Positions 1-7,627 of a DNA stretch of 64,000 nucleotides are shown in pieces. Position numbers and translations under genes: made by a program. The stretch is taken from NCBI GenBank assembly GCA_042408445.1, contig JBHORC010000025.1, positions 7,646-71,645 on the forward strand, given 5' to 3'. The notes under the pieces were generated by a model, which was given only the letters and a program-made list of their open reading frames with translations, did no database searches and was not told the DNA's origin. This DNA is from CF-46 sp042408445 (lineage in GTDB: Bacteria; Chloroflexota; Limnocylindria; Limnocylindrales; CSP1-4). Each line of letters starts with the position of its first letter. Within the stretch, counting starts at the first letter, position 1.

Positions 1-2
1 GC

Positions 3-632
3 GAAACGCTCGCGCCGCCCGCCCGGCAGTCGGCGGCCGCGCCCGCGCCGCTCCCGCCCGCGAAGGCGATCGCGCGGCATGAAGGCGTGGTCGTCGGGCC
101 CGCATTCCCGGACCCGGCGTTCGTCGCCGGCAACGGCTCGGCGGATCACCGGCGGGAGACGAACGGACGGCCGCCGGCTCCGGATCGGCGGCACGGCGGA
201 CATGTCGAAGGCGGTCCGAACGGAACCGAGCGCGTCGACGGCGGTGCGAACGGCAGCGCCGCGACGAACGGCGGCACCGCCACGAACGGCGCGACTGCCG
301 TGAACGGCGCGGTCGCGACACACGAGGCCGGTCGCGCGGACCATGATTCCGCCGCGTCCTGCACCGCGCCCCAGCTGCGGCGCTTCATCAAGAGCCGGCC
401 CTACGTCCCGATGCACGAGCTCCGGCGCCGGTTCGGGATCAACGGCCACGACGACGATGTCACGCCGGTCGAGATCGGCCAGACCCGCATCTACGTCGGA
501 CTGCCGTATCGCGAGGGCTCGCTCCTCGGCGAGCTGCTCCGCGGTGGCGAGATCGGCTACGAGCTGTCGCTCGATCCGCACACGCCCGTCGTCGTCGGGC
601 TGTACCCGATGCGGCCCGTCGCCCGGAACTGA
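3..632 (+). CDS. C-terminal part of an unknown protein (cut by window edge)
   Basis: The reading frame is open to the left edge, so the gene starts outside the window; 209 residues are visible. The first ~110 visible residues are Pro/Ala-rich and then Asn/Gly-rich with repeated T-N-G and A-N-G steps, which suggests a disordered linker. The last ~85 residues look folded (FIKSRPYVPMHELRRRFGI, then VTPVEIGQTRIYVGLP) and end near VVGLYPMRPVARN. I do not recognise the family. A GTG at 87 could serve as an internal start, but the same codon character continues upstream of it, so truncation by the window is more likely. About 160 bp without a gene separate it from the next regulator. Confidence 0.6.
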   Translation, partial: ETLAPPARQSAAAPAPLPPAKAIARHEGVVVGPAFPDPAFVAGNGSADHRRETNGRPPAPDRRHGGHVEGGPNGTERVDGGANGSAATNGGTATNGATAVNGAVATHEAGRADHDSAASCTAPQLRRFIKSRPYVPMHELRRRFGINGHDDDVTPVEIGQTRIYVGLPYREGSLLGELLRGGEIGYELSLDPHTPVVVGLYPMRPVARN

Positions 633-792
633 CGGGGCAGCGGCCCAGTTCGGGCGCCGCGCGCCCGGCGCGTCGCGCGTGCGCGGCCGTTCGGCCCACC
701 GCGCTCGTCTCCGGCGGATCGTCCCGGAACGCACCCAGCACGTACGATGAGCGGCGGGGAGCTCGGCGCAGCACGCGGGAGAGCAAGCGGGG

Positions 793-1506
793 ATGCCGGT
801 CGGCGATGAGGTGATGGCCGCGACGGCCCTCCGACGATGTGGCCTGTTCGGGGCCGCGGACGACGCCGCGATTGCCGCCCTCGTCCATGTGCTCCGCATC
901 CGCCGCTTCCGTCGAGGCGAGACGATCTTCCACCAGGGCGACCCCGGCGATGCCCTCTTCGTGGTCGCGACCGGGTCCGTGAAGGTCGTCCTGCCGAGCG
1001 ACGAGGGCGCCGAGCCGGCGATCGTCGCGATCCTCGGGGCAGGGGAGTTCTTCGGCGAGCTCGCCATTCTGGACGGAGCCGCGCACTCCGCGACGATCGT
1101 CGCCGTCGAGCCGACCGAGACGCTCGTCCTCCATCGCGACGCGTTCCTCGGACTGATCGACAGCGACGCAAGCCTCCGCCGGGCGCTGCTCGCCTCGCTC
1201 GCGGCGGAGATCCGGCGGTTGACGGGCCACGTCGAGGACCTCCACTTCCTGGACCTGCCGGGCCGCCTCGCGTCGCGGATCCTGCGTCTCGCCGAGAGCC
1301 CCGGCGCGGAGCGCGACGGCGCGTCTGCCTCGATCACGATCTCGTGGCCGTACACCCAGTCGGAGCTGGCGGGCATGATCGGCGGCTCCCGTCAGTCGGT
1401 GAACCGGATGCTTGCGGAGCTCGTGGACGACGGACTCGTCCGGATCGAGCGAGAGCGACTGGTCGTCGTCGATCCGGAACGGCTCGCCAGAACGGTGCAG
1501 CGGTGA
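793..1506 (+). CDS. Crp/Fnr-family transcriptional regulator
   Basis: The protein has 237 residues, normal for the Crp/Fnr family. A cyclic-nucleotide-binding-like beta roll spans about residues 13-130 (GEFFGELAILDG at 84-95) and a winged helix-turn-helix about 155-225 (TQSELAGMIGGSRQSVNRML). The arginine that contacts the cAMP phosphate in E. coli CRP is not conserved: the equivalent stretch reads AHSAT. No cysteine cluster of the Fnr type is visible. The effector is therefore unknown. A purine-rich stretch (gggagagcaagcgggg) precedes the ATG. The GAF gene starts 75 bp downstream, so the two may be co-transcribed with the protease behind them. Confidence 0.85.
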   Translation: MPVGDEVMAATALRRCGLFGAADDAAIAALVHVLRIRRFRRGETIFHQGDPGDALFVVATGSVKVVLPSDEGAEPAIVAILGAGEFFGELAILDGAAHSATIVAVEPTETLVLHRDAFLGLIDSDASLRRALLASLAAEIRRLTGHVEDLHFLDLPGRLASRILRLAESPGAERDGASASITISWPYTQSELAGMIGGSRQSVNRMLAELVDDGLVRIERERLVVVDPERLARTVQR

Positions 1507-1581
1507 CGCCACGACCGGTGACCGCGATCGCGCCGCCGGAGCCGGGCGGATGACCGCCGTCGCGACCGCCAGGCCCGAGCC

Positions 1582-2469
1582 GTGACCGAAAGCCGACCCC
1601 TCGACGAAACGCTCCTCCGCGAGGCACTCGCCGAGCTGGTGCGTCGCGTCGAGATCGCCCGGCGCCTCAGCCCGCCGGCCGGCGCCTCGCTGCTCCGCTC
1701 GATCGCCGAGGCCACCGTCACGCTCTTTGCGGCGGAGGCCGCGTCGATCGCCCTCCACGACGCCACCCGCGACCGCCTCGTCTTCGAGGTTGCCGCCGGC
1801 ACCCACGGCGAGGGCGTCGTCGGCCTGGAGATCGGGCCGGGCGAGGGAGTCGCCGGCTACGTCTTCTCGACGGGCCAGCCGATTGCGCTCTCCGACGTCG
1901 CGACCGACGCCCGGTTCGGTCGGTCGGCTGCGGAGCAGACGGGGTACGTGCCCCGGTCGCTCGTCGCGGTCCCGCTCGTGGACGACGACGGGATCCTTGG
2001 TGTGCTCGAGGTTCTCGACAAGCGCGGCGATGGGGGATTCAACCTTCGCGACATCGAGCTTGCCGGCGTCTTCGCCCGCCAGGCGACGGTCGCGATCCGG
2101 AGCAGCCGGATCGAGCGGGACGCCGCCGCGCTCCTGCGGTCGGTCGTGCTGGGCGTGCTCGCCGCGGACGCGCCTTCGGACGGCCCGGACGCGACGAACG
2201 AGGACCCGGCGAATGCGGACCGCGCGAACCCCCGGGCGTCGGCGATCGTCGCGGATTCGCTCGCGAGCCTGGATCGCGGGGAGCGTGACGATCGCCTGTG
2301 GCAGCTCGCGGACGAGGTCGCCCGCATTCGCGCGGCGAGACCCGCGGACGTGGAGCTCGTGATCGAGCTGCTCGCCGTCCTCGCCGGGCGCGCCGAGCGA
2401 GAGGCCCGCCAGGGCGAGCGGGGCCGGCACGGGATCGGTCGCACGTCCGGCCGCCGATCCCGAACGTGA
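1582..2469 (+). CDS. GAF-domain sensor protein
   Basis: The protein has 295 residues. A single GAF domain covers about residues 35-175, including EAASIALHDATRDRLVFEV and GPGEGVAGYVFSTGQPI, with the typical VPLVDDDGILGVLEVLDK strand near the end. No kinase, GGDEF or phosphatase module follows; the last ~110 residues are predicted helical and could mediate dimerisation. It probably binds a small ligand in the cytoplasm and acts on a partner. The start is GTG (1582). Its TGA overlaps the GTG of the S8 protease gene (GTGA), so the two are translationally coupled and probably work together. Confidence 0.75.
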   Translation: MTESRPLDETLLREALAELVRRVEIARRLSPPAGASLLRSIAEATVTLFAAEAASIALHDATRDRLVFEVAAGTHGEGVVGLEIGPGEGVAGYVFSTGQPIALSDVATDARFGRSAAEQTGYVPRSLVAVPLVDDDGILGVLEVLDKRGDGGFNLRDIELAGVFARQATVAIRSSRIERDAAALLRSVVLGVLAADAPSDGPDATNEDPANADRANPRASAIVADSLASLDRGERDDRLWQLADEVARIRAARPADVELVIELLAVLAGRAEREARQGERGRHGIGRTSGRRSRT

Positions 2470-3275
2470 CGGATCCACTTCCCGCCTGGGCGGAGGTGTT
2501 TGCCGGGCCCGATCGCGCCGCGCTCGCGCGCGTGCCCGCGGTCGGGTCGATGAGCCGCGAGTGGGCATTCGGTGCCGGCGATGGAGACCGGGTGGTCGTG
2601 GCGGTGATCGATTCCGGCGTCGAGGGGTCGCACCCGGCGGTCGGCGGCGCACTCGTCGAGAGCGTCCGGGTGGAGCTCGATGCCGACGACACCTCGATCG
2701 TCGACGACGACGCCGTCGACGCGGTCGGCCACGGGACGGCCTGCGCGGGGATCATCCACGGTCTCGCGCCCGCGGCGCGCATCGTCAGCATCCGCGTGCT
2801 CGGCGCCGACAACCGGGGCAAGGGACTCGCGTTCGCCGCCGGTCTCGAGTGGGCCATCGAGCGCGGCGCCTCGGTCGTCAACCTGAGCCTCTCGTCCCGG
2901 AGCGAGGCGCTCTACGCGACGTTCCACGAGCTGGCCGACCGCGCCTACTTCGCGAACTGCCTGCTCGTGTGCGCCGCCAACAACGTCGCGGTCGCGAGCT
3001 ATCCGTCGCTGTTTGCCGCAGTGGTGTCCGTCGCCGCGCACGACGTCCAGGACCCGGAGACGTGGTTCTACAACCCTCGCCCGCCGGTCGAGTTCGGCGC
3101 GTACGGCCTCGATGTCGACGTGGCGTGGCGGGACGGCGGCCGGATCGTCGCGACCGGCAACAGCTTTGCCGCGCCGCACATCGCGGGCCTCGCCGCACGA
3201 ATCCGCTCGGCCCACCCGACGGCCACGCCGTTCGAGGTCAAGACGATCCTCGCCGCGACGGCCAGTCAGCCCTGA
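2466..3275 (+). CDS. S8 (subtilisin-like) serine protease, no signal or prodomain
   Basis: The protein has 269 residues from the GTG at 2466, which overlaps the stop of the GAF gene. A longer in-frame start at 2298 exists but would add a stretch that is only a shadow of the GAF gene. The catalytic triad is complete: Asp49 (VIDSG), His89 (GHGTACAG) and Ser233 (GNSFAAPHIAG), with the oxyanion asparagine near 172-173. No signal peptide or inhibitory propeptide is present, so it should act in the cytoplasm or be exported by another route. This compact form occurs in peptide-maturation loci as well as housekeeping settings. A hairpin terminator follows at 3300. Confidence 0.85.
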   Translation: MTDPLPAWAEVFAGPDRAALARVPAVGSMSREWAFGAGDGDRVVVAVIDSGVEGSHPAVGGALVESVRVELDADDTSIVDDDAVDAVGHGTACAGIIHGLAPAARIVSIRVLGADNRGKGLAFAAGLEWAIERGASVVNLSLSSRSEALYATFHELADRAYFANCLLVCAANNVAVASYPSLFAAVVSVAAHDVQDPETWFYNPRPPVEFGAYGLDVDVAWRDGGRIVATGNSFAAPHIAGLAARIRSAHPTATPFEVKTILAATASQP

Positions 3276-3299
3276 GGCGGCTCGATCGCGGACAGCGAA

Positions 3300-3329
3300 A
3301 CGCCCCGGCCGGCTGAGCGGACGGGGCGT
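3300..3329 (+). terminator. Hairpin terminator after the S8 protease gene
   Basis: A perfect 8-bp GC-rich stem, ACGCCCCG (3300-3307) with CGGGGCGT (3322-3329), begins 24 nt after the protease stop. No U-tract follows, so termination efficiency is uncertain. Confidence 0.55.
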
Positions 3330-3336
3330 CTGGGGC

Positions 3337-3353
3337 GGCGGGCGCAGCCCGCC
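3337..3353 (-). terminator. Hairpin terminator of the convergent repeat-peptide gene
   Basis: A perfect 7-bp stem, GGCGGGC/GCCCGCC with a 3-nt loop, lies 16 nt beyond the stop of the minus-strand gene. Together with the hairpin at 3300 it separates the two convergent genes. Confidence 0.5.
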
Positions 3354-3369
3354 TCGAATATGCAAACCG

Positions 3370-3723
3370 TCAGGCCGGATCACCCTCGGTGTCGACCGCG
3401 ATCTCGCCACCACCGGACGGTCGGCGGTACTCGCCGCCGCCGCTGGGCAGCCGCGGCCCGAGATCGCCGCCGGTGCCCGGCATCGAGGGATGCAGCGACG
3501 ACGAGTGGCCCTCGACGTCGTTCTCGTCGGTCACCTCGCCCCCGCCCGACGGTCGACGGAAGTCGCCGCCGGTCCCCGGGAGTCGCGGCGCCAGACGCTC
3601 GCCGCTCGGGGCGCGGTGGCCCTCCACATCGGAATCGGTCGGGCCCGCGCCGTCCGGCACGTCGGTCGCGGACGGCGTCCTGCTCGTGGCTTCCTCACGC
3701 GGCAATCGGTTCAGCTTGCCCAT
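3370..3723 (-). CDS. Small repetitive DVEGH-motif protein
   Basis: The protein has 117 residues, is hydrophilic and is built of short repeats: DVEGH at 32-36 and 69-73, PGTGGD at 49-54 and 82-87, and three PSGGGE copies (58-63, 93-98, 102-107). There is no cysteine, membrane segment or signal peptide, and no known enzyme fold is apparent. The gene is convincing: a strong Shine-Dalgarno (GGAGG, 7-nt spacer) precedes the ATG, and codon third positions are GC-rich. It is convergent with the S8 protease. Possible roles are an intrinsically disordered protein or a precursor cleaved between repeats; both are inference. A perfect TTGACA lies far upstream (about 3795-3800, minus strand) without an obvious -10. 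Confidence 0.65.
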   Translation of the reverse strand: MGKLNRLPREEATSRTPSATDVPDGAGPTDSDVEGHRAPSGERLAPRLPGTGGDFRRPSGGGEVTDENDVEGHSSSLHPSMPGTGGDLGPRLPSGGGEYRRPSGGGEIAVDTEGDPA

Positions 3724-3863
3724 CGTTCGTCCTCCGTCGCGACCCAGCGTCTTCGATGCCGGCGGTCGTTCAGCTCCAGGAGCGCACCTTACGGCTCTTT
3801 ACCGCTCGGCGCATCCCCGTTGCCGACCCCGCGATTGTCAACTGCGGCACACCGGCATCGGGA

Positions 3864-5687
3864 TCAGTACGTCTTCGGCAGCGCCTCGGCGGTCGCCCGC
3901 GGCGTCCGGAGGTCGCGCAGGGACGCCTGGTCGACGCCCGCGAACCGCGGCAGGTCGGCGTTGTTCGTCCGGTTCAGCCGCTCGGTGAGCTTGGTGAGGA
4001 AGAGGCTGCCGAGCTCCGGGACCGCCATCAGGGCGCGCAGCGCCGCGGCACCCACCTCGACGACCGTCGTCGGCTCCTCGGCGACGACGTTCGCGGTCCG
4101 TCGGCTGCCCGTCAGGGCGGCGATCTCGCCGAAGAAGTCGCCGGCCGTCATCAGCGACAGCGATCGGTACCCGCCGTCGGGCTCGGGCGTTCCGGCGACC
4201 GTCCGGCCGTCGAGGATGAAGAACGCCGCCTCGCCGATCTCGCCCTCCTGGACGATCGTCGCCCCAGCAGGGACGTCGCGGACCTTGGCGTCGGCCAGGA
4301 GCGCGGCGCGCTGCGGCTCCGAGAGCCGGGAGAGGGCCGGCAGGTGCCCGGCCAGACGGTCGAAGTCGGCCAGCGTGGCCGCGCGCACCGCGACCGGAGC
4401 GGCTGGTGTCGCCGCCGCGTGGCGAAGCGCCGCCATCGCCCGCCGCCATTCGGTGGCCGGCCGGCCGATCCCCGGCAGGACCGCGGTCCACAACCCGGCC
4501 GCGACGAGGACGCACGACGAGACGACGATCAGCAGCCGGACGTCGATGACGTCGGCGAGGCCGGCCAGCGAGATCCCGATCAGGAACATCACGTCGCGGA
4601 GGACCGCGAAGGCGCTGAAGACCCGGCCGCGCAGCTCCCGCGGCGTCTCGCGCTGCATGATCACCCGGCGCGCGACCGAGGACGGCGCGTTGAAGAACCC
4701 GGACAGCGTCACGAGCGCGATGGCGATCACGATCGAGGTCTGCAGTCCGTACAGGATGCCGGCGAGCCCCATAGCGATCAGGGACACGACCATCCAGCTC
4801 CCCTCGCGGAACCGGTCGGCCCATTTCGCCATGATCAGGCTGCCGACGACGAAGCCAACCGAGGTCACGCCCTCCTGGAGGCCGTACTCGAACTCCGTGG
4901 CGTGGAGCGTGTTCAGGGCGAACGGCAGGAGCAGGACGTTCCACAGGCCGAACGAGAGGAAGACGGGCGCGCCGGAGATGAAGAGCGAGCGAAGGACGGG
5001 CGTCCCGACCAGCGTCGAGATCCCTTCCTTGAGGTTGTCGATGACGACGCGGACGCTCGTGTCGCCCTCGGCCTCGATCTTGCCGACCCGGACGAACAGG
5101 AGGCAGAAGGCGGAGATCAGGAACGTGACCGCGTCGAGGTAGAACGCCCAGTCGATGTCGAATGCCGCGGCCAGCAGGCCAGAGAGCGCGAACCCGACCG
5201 ACGTCGAGCCGAACGAGCTGATCATGATCCAGGAGTTCGCCGCGGACAGCTCCTCGTCCGTCGCGACCTCCGGCAGCACGGCGTCGTTGGCCGGGTTGAA
5301 GAACTGCGAGATCGTGCTCACGAGCGCGATCGCGACGTAGAGCAGCACGATGTTGATGTGGATCAGGAACGGGATCGAGACGACGATCGCGGCCCGCAGC
5401 AGGTCGGCCGCGACCATGATCGTCCGGCGGTTGTAGCGGTCGACAAAGACGCCCGCGATCAGACCGACGACGAGCGTCGGGATCGACGTGGCCATGAACA
5501 TCAGCCCGACCGAGAACGCGGAATGCGTCTCGCGGAACACGAGGATGCCGGCGGCGAGGTCGGTCAGCGCCGTGCCGACCGTCGAGACGAGCTGGGCCGA
5601 CCACAGCAGTCGGAAGTCGCGCTTCCGGAAGACGGAGAACGGCGACAGCCGGGGTGCGGGGCTGGCGGCGGCCACGGCGTCGGTCAC
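3864..5687 (-). CDS. MFS transporter fused to a cyclic-nucleotide-binding domain
   Basis: The protein has 607 residues. The first ~420 form a 12-helix major-facilitator transporter of the MFS_3/enterobactin-exporter type (FRLLWSAQLVSTVGTALTDL, then GLIAGVFVDRYNRRTIMVAADLLRA, split here by the usual short loop). About residues 455-575 form a cyclic-nucleotide-binding-like domain (GDFFGEIAALTG, then RRTANVVAEEPTTVVEV). Transport substrate is unknown; drugs or metabolites are usual for the family. The cytoplasmic domain could gate transport in response to a ligand. The start is GTG, preceded by GAGGGAG on the minus strand. The gene stands alone, with 100 bp to the repair gene upstream. Confidence 0.85.
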   Translation of the reverse strand: MTDAVAAASPAPRLSPFSVFRKRDFRLLWSAQLVSTVGTALTDLAAGILVFRETHSAFSVGLMFMATSIPTLVVGLIAGVFVDRYNRRTIMVAADLLRAAIVVSIPFLIHINIVLLYVAIALVSTISQFFNPANDAVLPEVATDEELSAANSWIMISSFGSTSVGFALSGLLAAAFDIDWAFYLDAVTFLISAFCLLFVRVGKIEAEGDTSVRVVIDNLKEGISTLVGTPVLRSLFISGAPVFLSFGLWNVLLLPFALNTLHATEFEYGLQEGVTSVGFVVGSLIMAKWADRFREGSWMVVSLIAMGLAGILYGLQTSIVIAIALVTLSGFFNAPSSVARRVIMQRETPRELRGRVFSAFAVLRDVMFLIGISLAGLADVIDVRLLIVVSSCVLVAAGLWTAVLPGIGRPATEWRRAMAALRHAAATPAAPVAVRAATLADFDRLAGHLPALSRLSEPQRAALLADAKVRDVPAGATIVQEGEIGEAAFFILDGRTVAGTPEPDGGYRSLSLMTAGDFFGEIAALTGSRRTANVVAEEPTTVVEVGAAALRALMAVPELGSLFLTKLTERLNRTNNADLPRFAGVDQASLRDLRTPRATAEALPKTY

Positions 5688-5788
5688 GTTGCTCCCTCAT
5701 CGGCCATCTCCGTCGGTCGCGGACCCGCCCCCGCCCGGCCGCCGGGAGTGTAGCGAAGCGCAGGTCCCCCACGTGCGTCCGTCGGCCC

Positions 5789-6340
5789 TCACCAGAGCCG
5801 GTCGGCAGCCGGCAGCTGGACACCCTCGATCGCCAGCAGCTCCCGCTTGATCGCGAGGAGCTCGTCGCGGGACCCGAACCAGTCGCCGCCGTAGCCACCG
5901 ATCGACCCGTCGCCGGCGATGACGCGATGGCATGGGATCGCGAGGCCGATCGGGTTGCGGCCGGCCGAACCGCCGACCGCGCGGGCCGCTCCCCGCCGAC
6001 CGATCGCGGCCGCGACCCGGCCGTAGCTCGAGACCTGCCCCCAGGGGATCGCTCGGACGCCGGCAAAGACGGCCGCGTCCCACGCCGACGTCAGGGCGAG
6101 ATCCAGCGGCAATGCCTCGAGGAGCATCGGCTCGCCGACCAGGAAGGCCTCGACCGCCTCCACGGCCCGGTCCAGCATGGCGCTCCGACCCGGACTCGGG
6201 GCACGGCCGGTTCGCCGCGCGACGTCGTCGGCGAACGCCTCGGCGGGAGCGAGAACCGAGAGGCCGACGACGCCGCGACCCGAGGCCGCGAGGCGGATCG
6301 GGCCCCACGGCGCGGCGATCGTCGCAAGGTGTGTGGTCAC
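5789..6340 (-). CDS. ogt: Methylated-DNA--protein-cysteine methyltransferase
   Basis: The protein has 183 residues, the usual length for single-domain Ogt/MGMT. It repairs O6-alkylguanine by transferring the alkyl group to its own cysteine. The active-site motif IPCHRV is present with the acceptor at Cys137, followed by GGYGGDWFGSRDELLAIKR, and a helix-turn-helix core precedes it (AWDAAVFAGVRAIPWGQVSSY, just over the motif length). The start chosen is GTG 6338-6340 (VTTHLATIAAPWG); an in-frame ATG at 6365-6367 would add nine residues and lie 19 bp from the divergent DUF427 gene. No clear Shine-Dalgarno marks either start. There is no Ada regulatory domain. Confidence 0.9.
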   Translation of the reverse strand: MTTHLATIAAPWGPIRLAASGRGVVGLSVLAPAEAFADDVARRTGRAPSPGRSAMLDRAVEAVEAFLVGEPMLLEALPLDLALTSAWDAAVFAGVRAIPWGQVSSYGRVAAAIGRRGAARAVGGSAGRNPIGLAIPCHRVIAGDGSIGGYGGDWFGSRDELLAIKRELLAIEGVQLPAADRLW

Positions 6341-6385
6341 GCCCGAATGATCCGTCACGGACCGCATCCCGTACGCTCGGCTGTG

Positions 6386-6916
6386 ATGCCCGCCGACCCG
6401 TCGCCGCGTCGACGCCTGCCGCCCGGTGTGGTCCCGATCGAGCCCGGTCCCGGCCAGGAATCCGTCTGGGACTACCCGCGGCCTCCGCGCGTCGAGCCCG
6501 TCGCGGCACGTGTCCGCGTCGTCGTGGGCGGCCGCACGATCGCCGACACCGCGCGGGCCGTGCGCGTTCTGGAGACTGCCGGCGCGCCGGTCTACTACAT
6601 CCCCCGCGAGGACGTCCGCTTTGATCACATCCGGCCGAACGGGCGGTCGACGACCTGCGAATGGAAGGGCCGCGCGACGTACCTGGACCACGACGACGGC
6701 ACCCGCCGCATCGCCTCGCTCGGCTGGTCCTATCCGGACCCGAACCCCGGCTACGAGATCCTTCGCGATCGCGTCGCGTTCTACGCCGGGCGGGTCGATG
6801 AGGCGTGGGTCGGCGGCGAGCCGGCCCGGCCGCAGCCAGGCGGCTTCTACGGCGGGTGGGTGACGGACGCGATCGTCGGCCCCATCAAGGGAGAGCCCGG
6901 CAGCGAGTGGTGGTAG
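6386..6916 (+). CDS. DUF427-domain protein
   Basis: The protein has 176 residues. It matches the DUF427 pattern: an early WDYPRPP, RVRVVVGGRTIADTARAVRV, a VYYIPREDVRFDHI strand, a C-x-W-K-G motif (TTCEWKGRATYLD) and a final VAFYAGRVDEAWV. The family is small, cytoplasmic and of unknown biochemical role. The gene diverges from the methyltransferase gene. A TACGCT hexamer (6372-6377) lies 8 nt before the ATG, which could mean a leaderless or nearly leaderless transcript; GTG 6383 directly precedes the ATG in frame. No Shine-Dalgarno sequence is visible. Confidence 0.8.
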   Translation: MPADPSPRRRLPPGVVPIEPGPGQESVWDYPRPPRVEPVAARVRVVVGGRTIADTARAVRVLETAGAPVYYIPREDVRFDHIRPNGRSTTCEWKGRATYLDHDDGTRRIASLGWSYPDPNPGYEILRDRVAFYAGRVDEAWVGGEPARPQPGGFYGGWVTDAIVGPIKGEPGSEWW

Positions 6917-7051
6917 CCGCCGGAGCCGGCCGGCGCCCAGCGCCGTCCGGCGCGGTCGTGCAACGGGACTGCAAGTGGCCGGGGTCGTTCCCGTCCGGCC
7001 CCGACACGCAGCAGCAGGCACCGTGTCACCAGGGACCGGGAGCGGGAACGG

Positions 7052-7288
7052 ATGGCCACGGAACGACAACCAGCACCCACACTCGTCCTCAACCCGCCGG
7101 ACGACGAGGCCTTCCGGGCCATTGCCCTCCGCCTGGTCGAGGACGATCGCATCACGCCCGACGGCCTCGAGATGGCGCTCCGGGAGCGCTATCCGGCCGC
7201 GATCGTCCGTCGCCGCGAGCTGGCGGGCGAGCGGACGGACGTGTGGTACGTCTACCGCGACGGACGATGGGTCCGGACCGGTGGCTGA
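7052..7288 (+). CDS. Small hypothetical protein (78 residues)
   Basis: The gene is short but has a credible ribosome-binding region (gggagcgggaacgg before the ATG) and GC-rich third positions. The protein is soluble and charged, with a helical middle (DDEAFRAIALRLVEDDRI) and an aromatic C-terminal strand (DVWYVYRDGRWVRTGG). No family is recognised. It is followed 61 bp later by another small gene in the same direction, and the pair precedes the copper ATPase. Confidence 0.55.
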   Translation: MATERQPAPTLVLNPPDDEAFRAIALRLVEDDRITPDGLEMALRERYPAAIVRRRELAGERTDVWYVYRDGRWVRTGG

Positions 7289-7349
7289 AGGGTCGGAAGG
7301 GCCCGGAACCGCGCGCGGCGCAGGCCCTCGCACGAGCAGGAAGGACGCC

Positions 7350-7592
7350 ATGAGCGACCCCGATCACAGCGAGAAGGCGGGGCGGCGGACCGCCGCCGAA
7401 GAGGATCTTCGGGCGACCGCCGACGCGGTTCGCGATGACCTTCGTCGCCTCGCCGCGGTCGAGTCCGAGAAGATGGCGCTCCTGCCCGAGGACCCCAAGG
7501 TCGATGACCTCTCCGACGAAGCCGTCCGGCTGGCGGAGCGGATCCGCCGCGAGACGTCGCTCGAGCGCGAGATCGGGAAGGAGCTCCGCTGA
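7350..7592 (+). CDS. Small helical hypothetical protein (80 residues)
   Basis: The ATG at 7350 has a strong Shine-Dalgarno (AGGAAGGA). The 80-residue product is highly charged and predicted almost wholly helical (DLRATADAVRDDLRRLAAVE, then SDEAVRLAERIRRETSLERE), so a coiled coil is likely. There are no cysteines or membrane segments. No family is recognised. It ends 18 bp before the palindrome in front of the copper ATPase and might be read with the preceding small gene. Confidence 0.6.
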   Translation: MSDPDHSEKAGRRTAAEEDLRATADAVRDDLRRLAAVESEKMALLPEDPKVDDLSDEAVRLAERIRRETSLEREIGKELR

Positions 7593-7610
7593 CGGGCGTG
7601 TGCCGCTGAT

Positions 7611-7627
7611 ATACTCCCCGGGAGTAT
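7611..7627. promoter_or_regulatory. Palindromic operator overlapping a -10 element and the ATPase start
   Basis: The sequence ATACTCCC-C-GGGAGTAT is a perfect 8-bp inverted repeat around one base. It overlaps a TATACT -10-like hexamer (7610-7615) and the ATG (7626-7628). Its layout (TA-rich ends, C-run and G-run centre) resembles copper-repressor operators of the CsoR type. A repressor bound here would block both promoter and start. The regulator gene is not in the window; CsoR is inference. Confidence 0.6.

Noticed and set aside
2298..2465. Upstream ATG start for the S8 protease
   Set aside because: The added 56 residues are Arg/Gly-rich shadow of the GAF gene; the GTG at 2466 gives the GTGA overlap seen throughout the window.
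460..2652. Long minus-strand open frame of 730 codons
   Set aside because: It is the antisense shadow of the Crp, GAF and protease genes: Arg/Asp/Gly-rich composition and no family motif.
3013..5142. Long plus-strand open frame of 709 codons
   Set aside because: Shadow of the protease end, the repeat-peptide gene and the MFS gene; the MFS frame on the minus strand has clear membrane helices and motifs.
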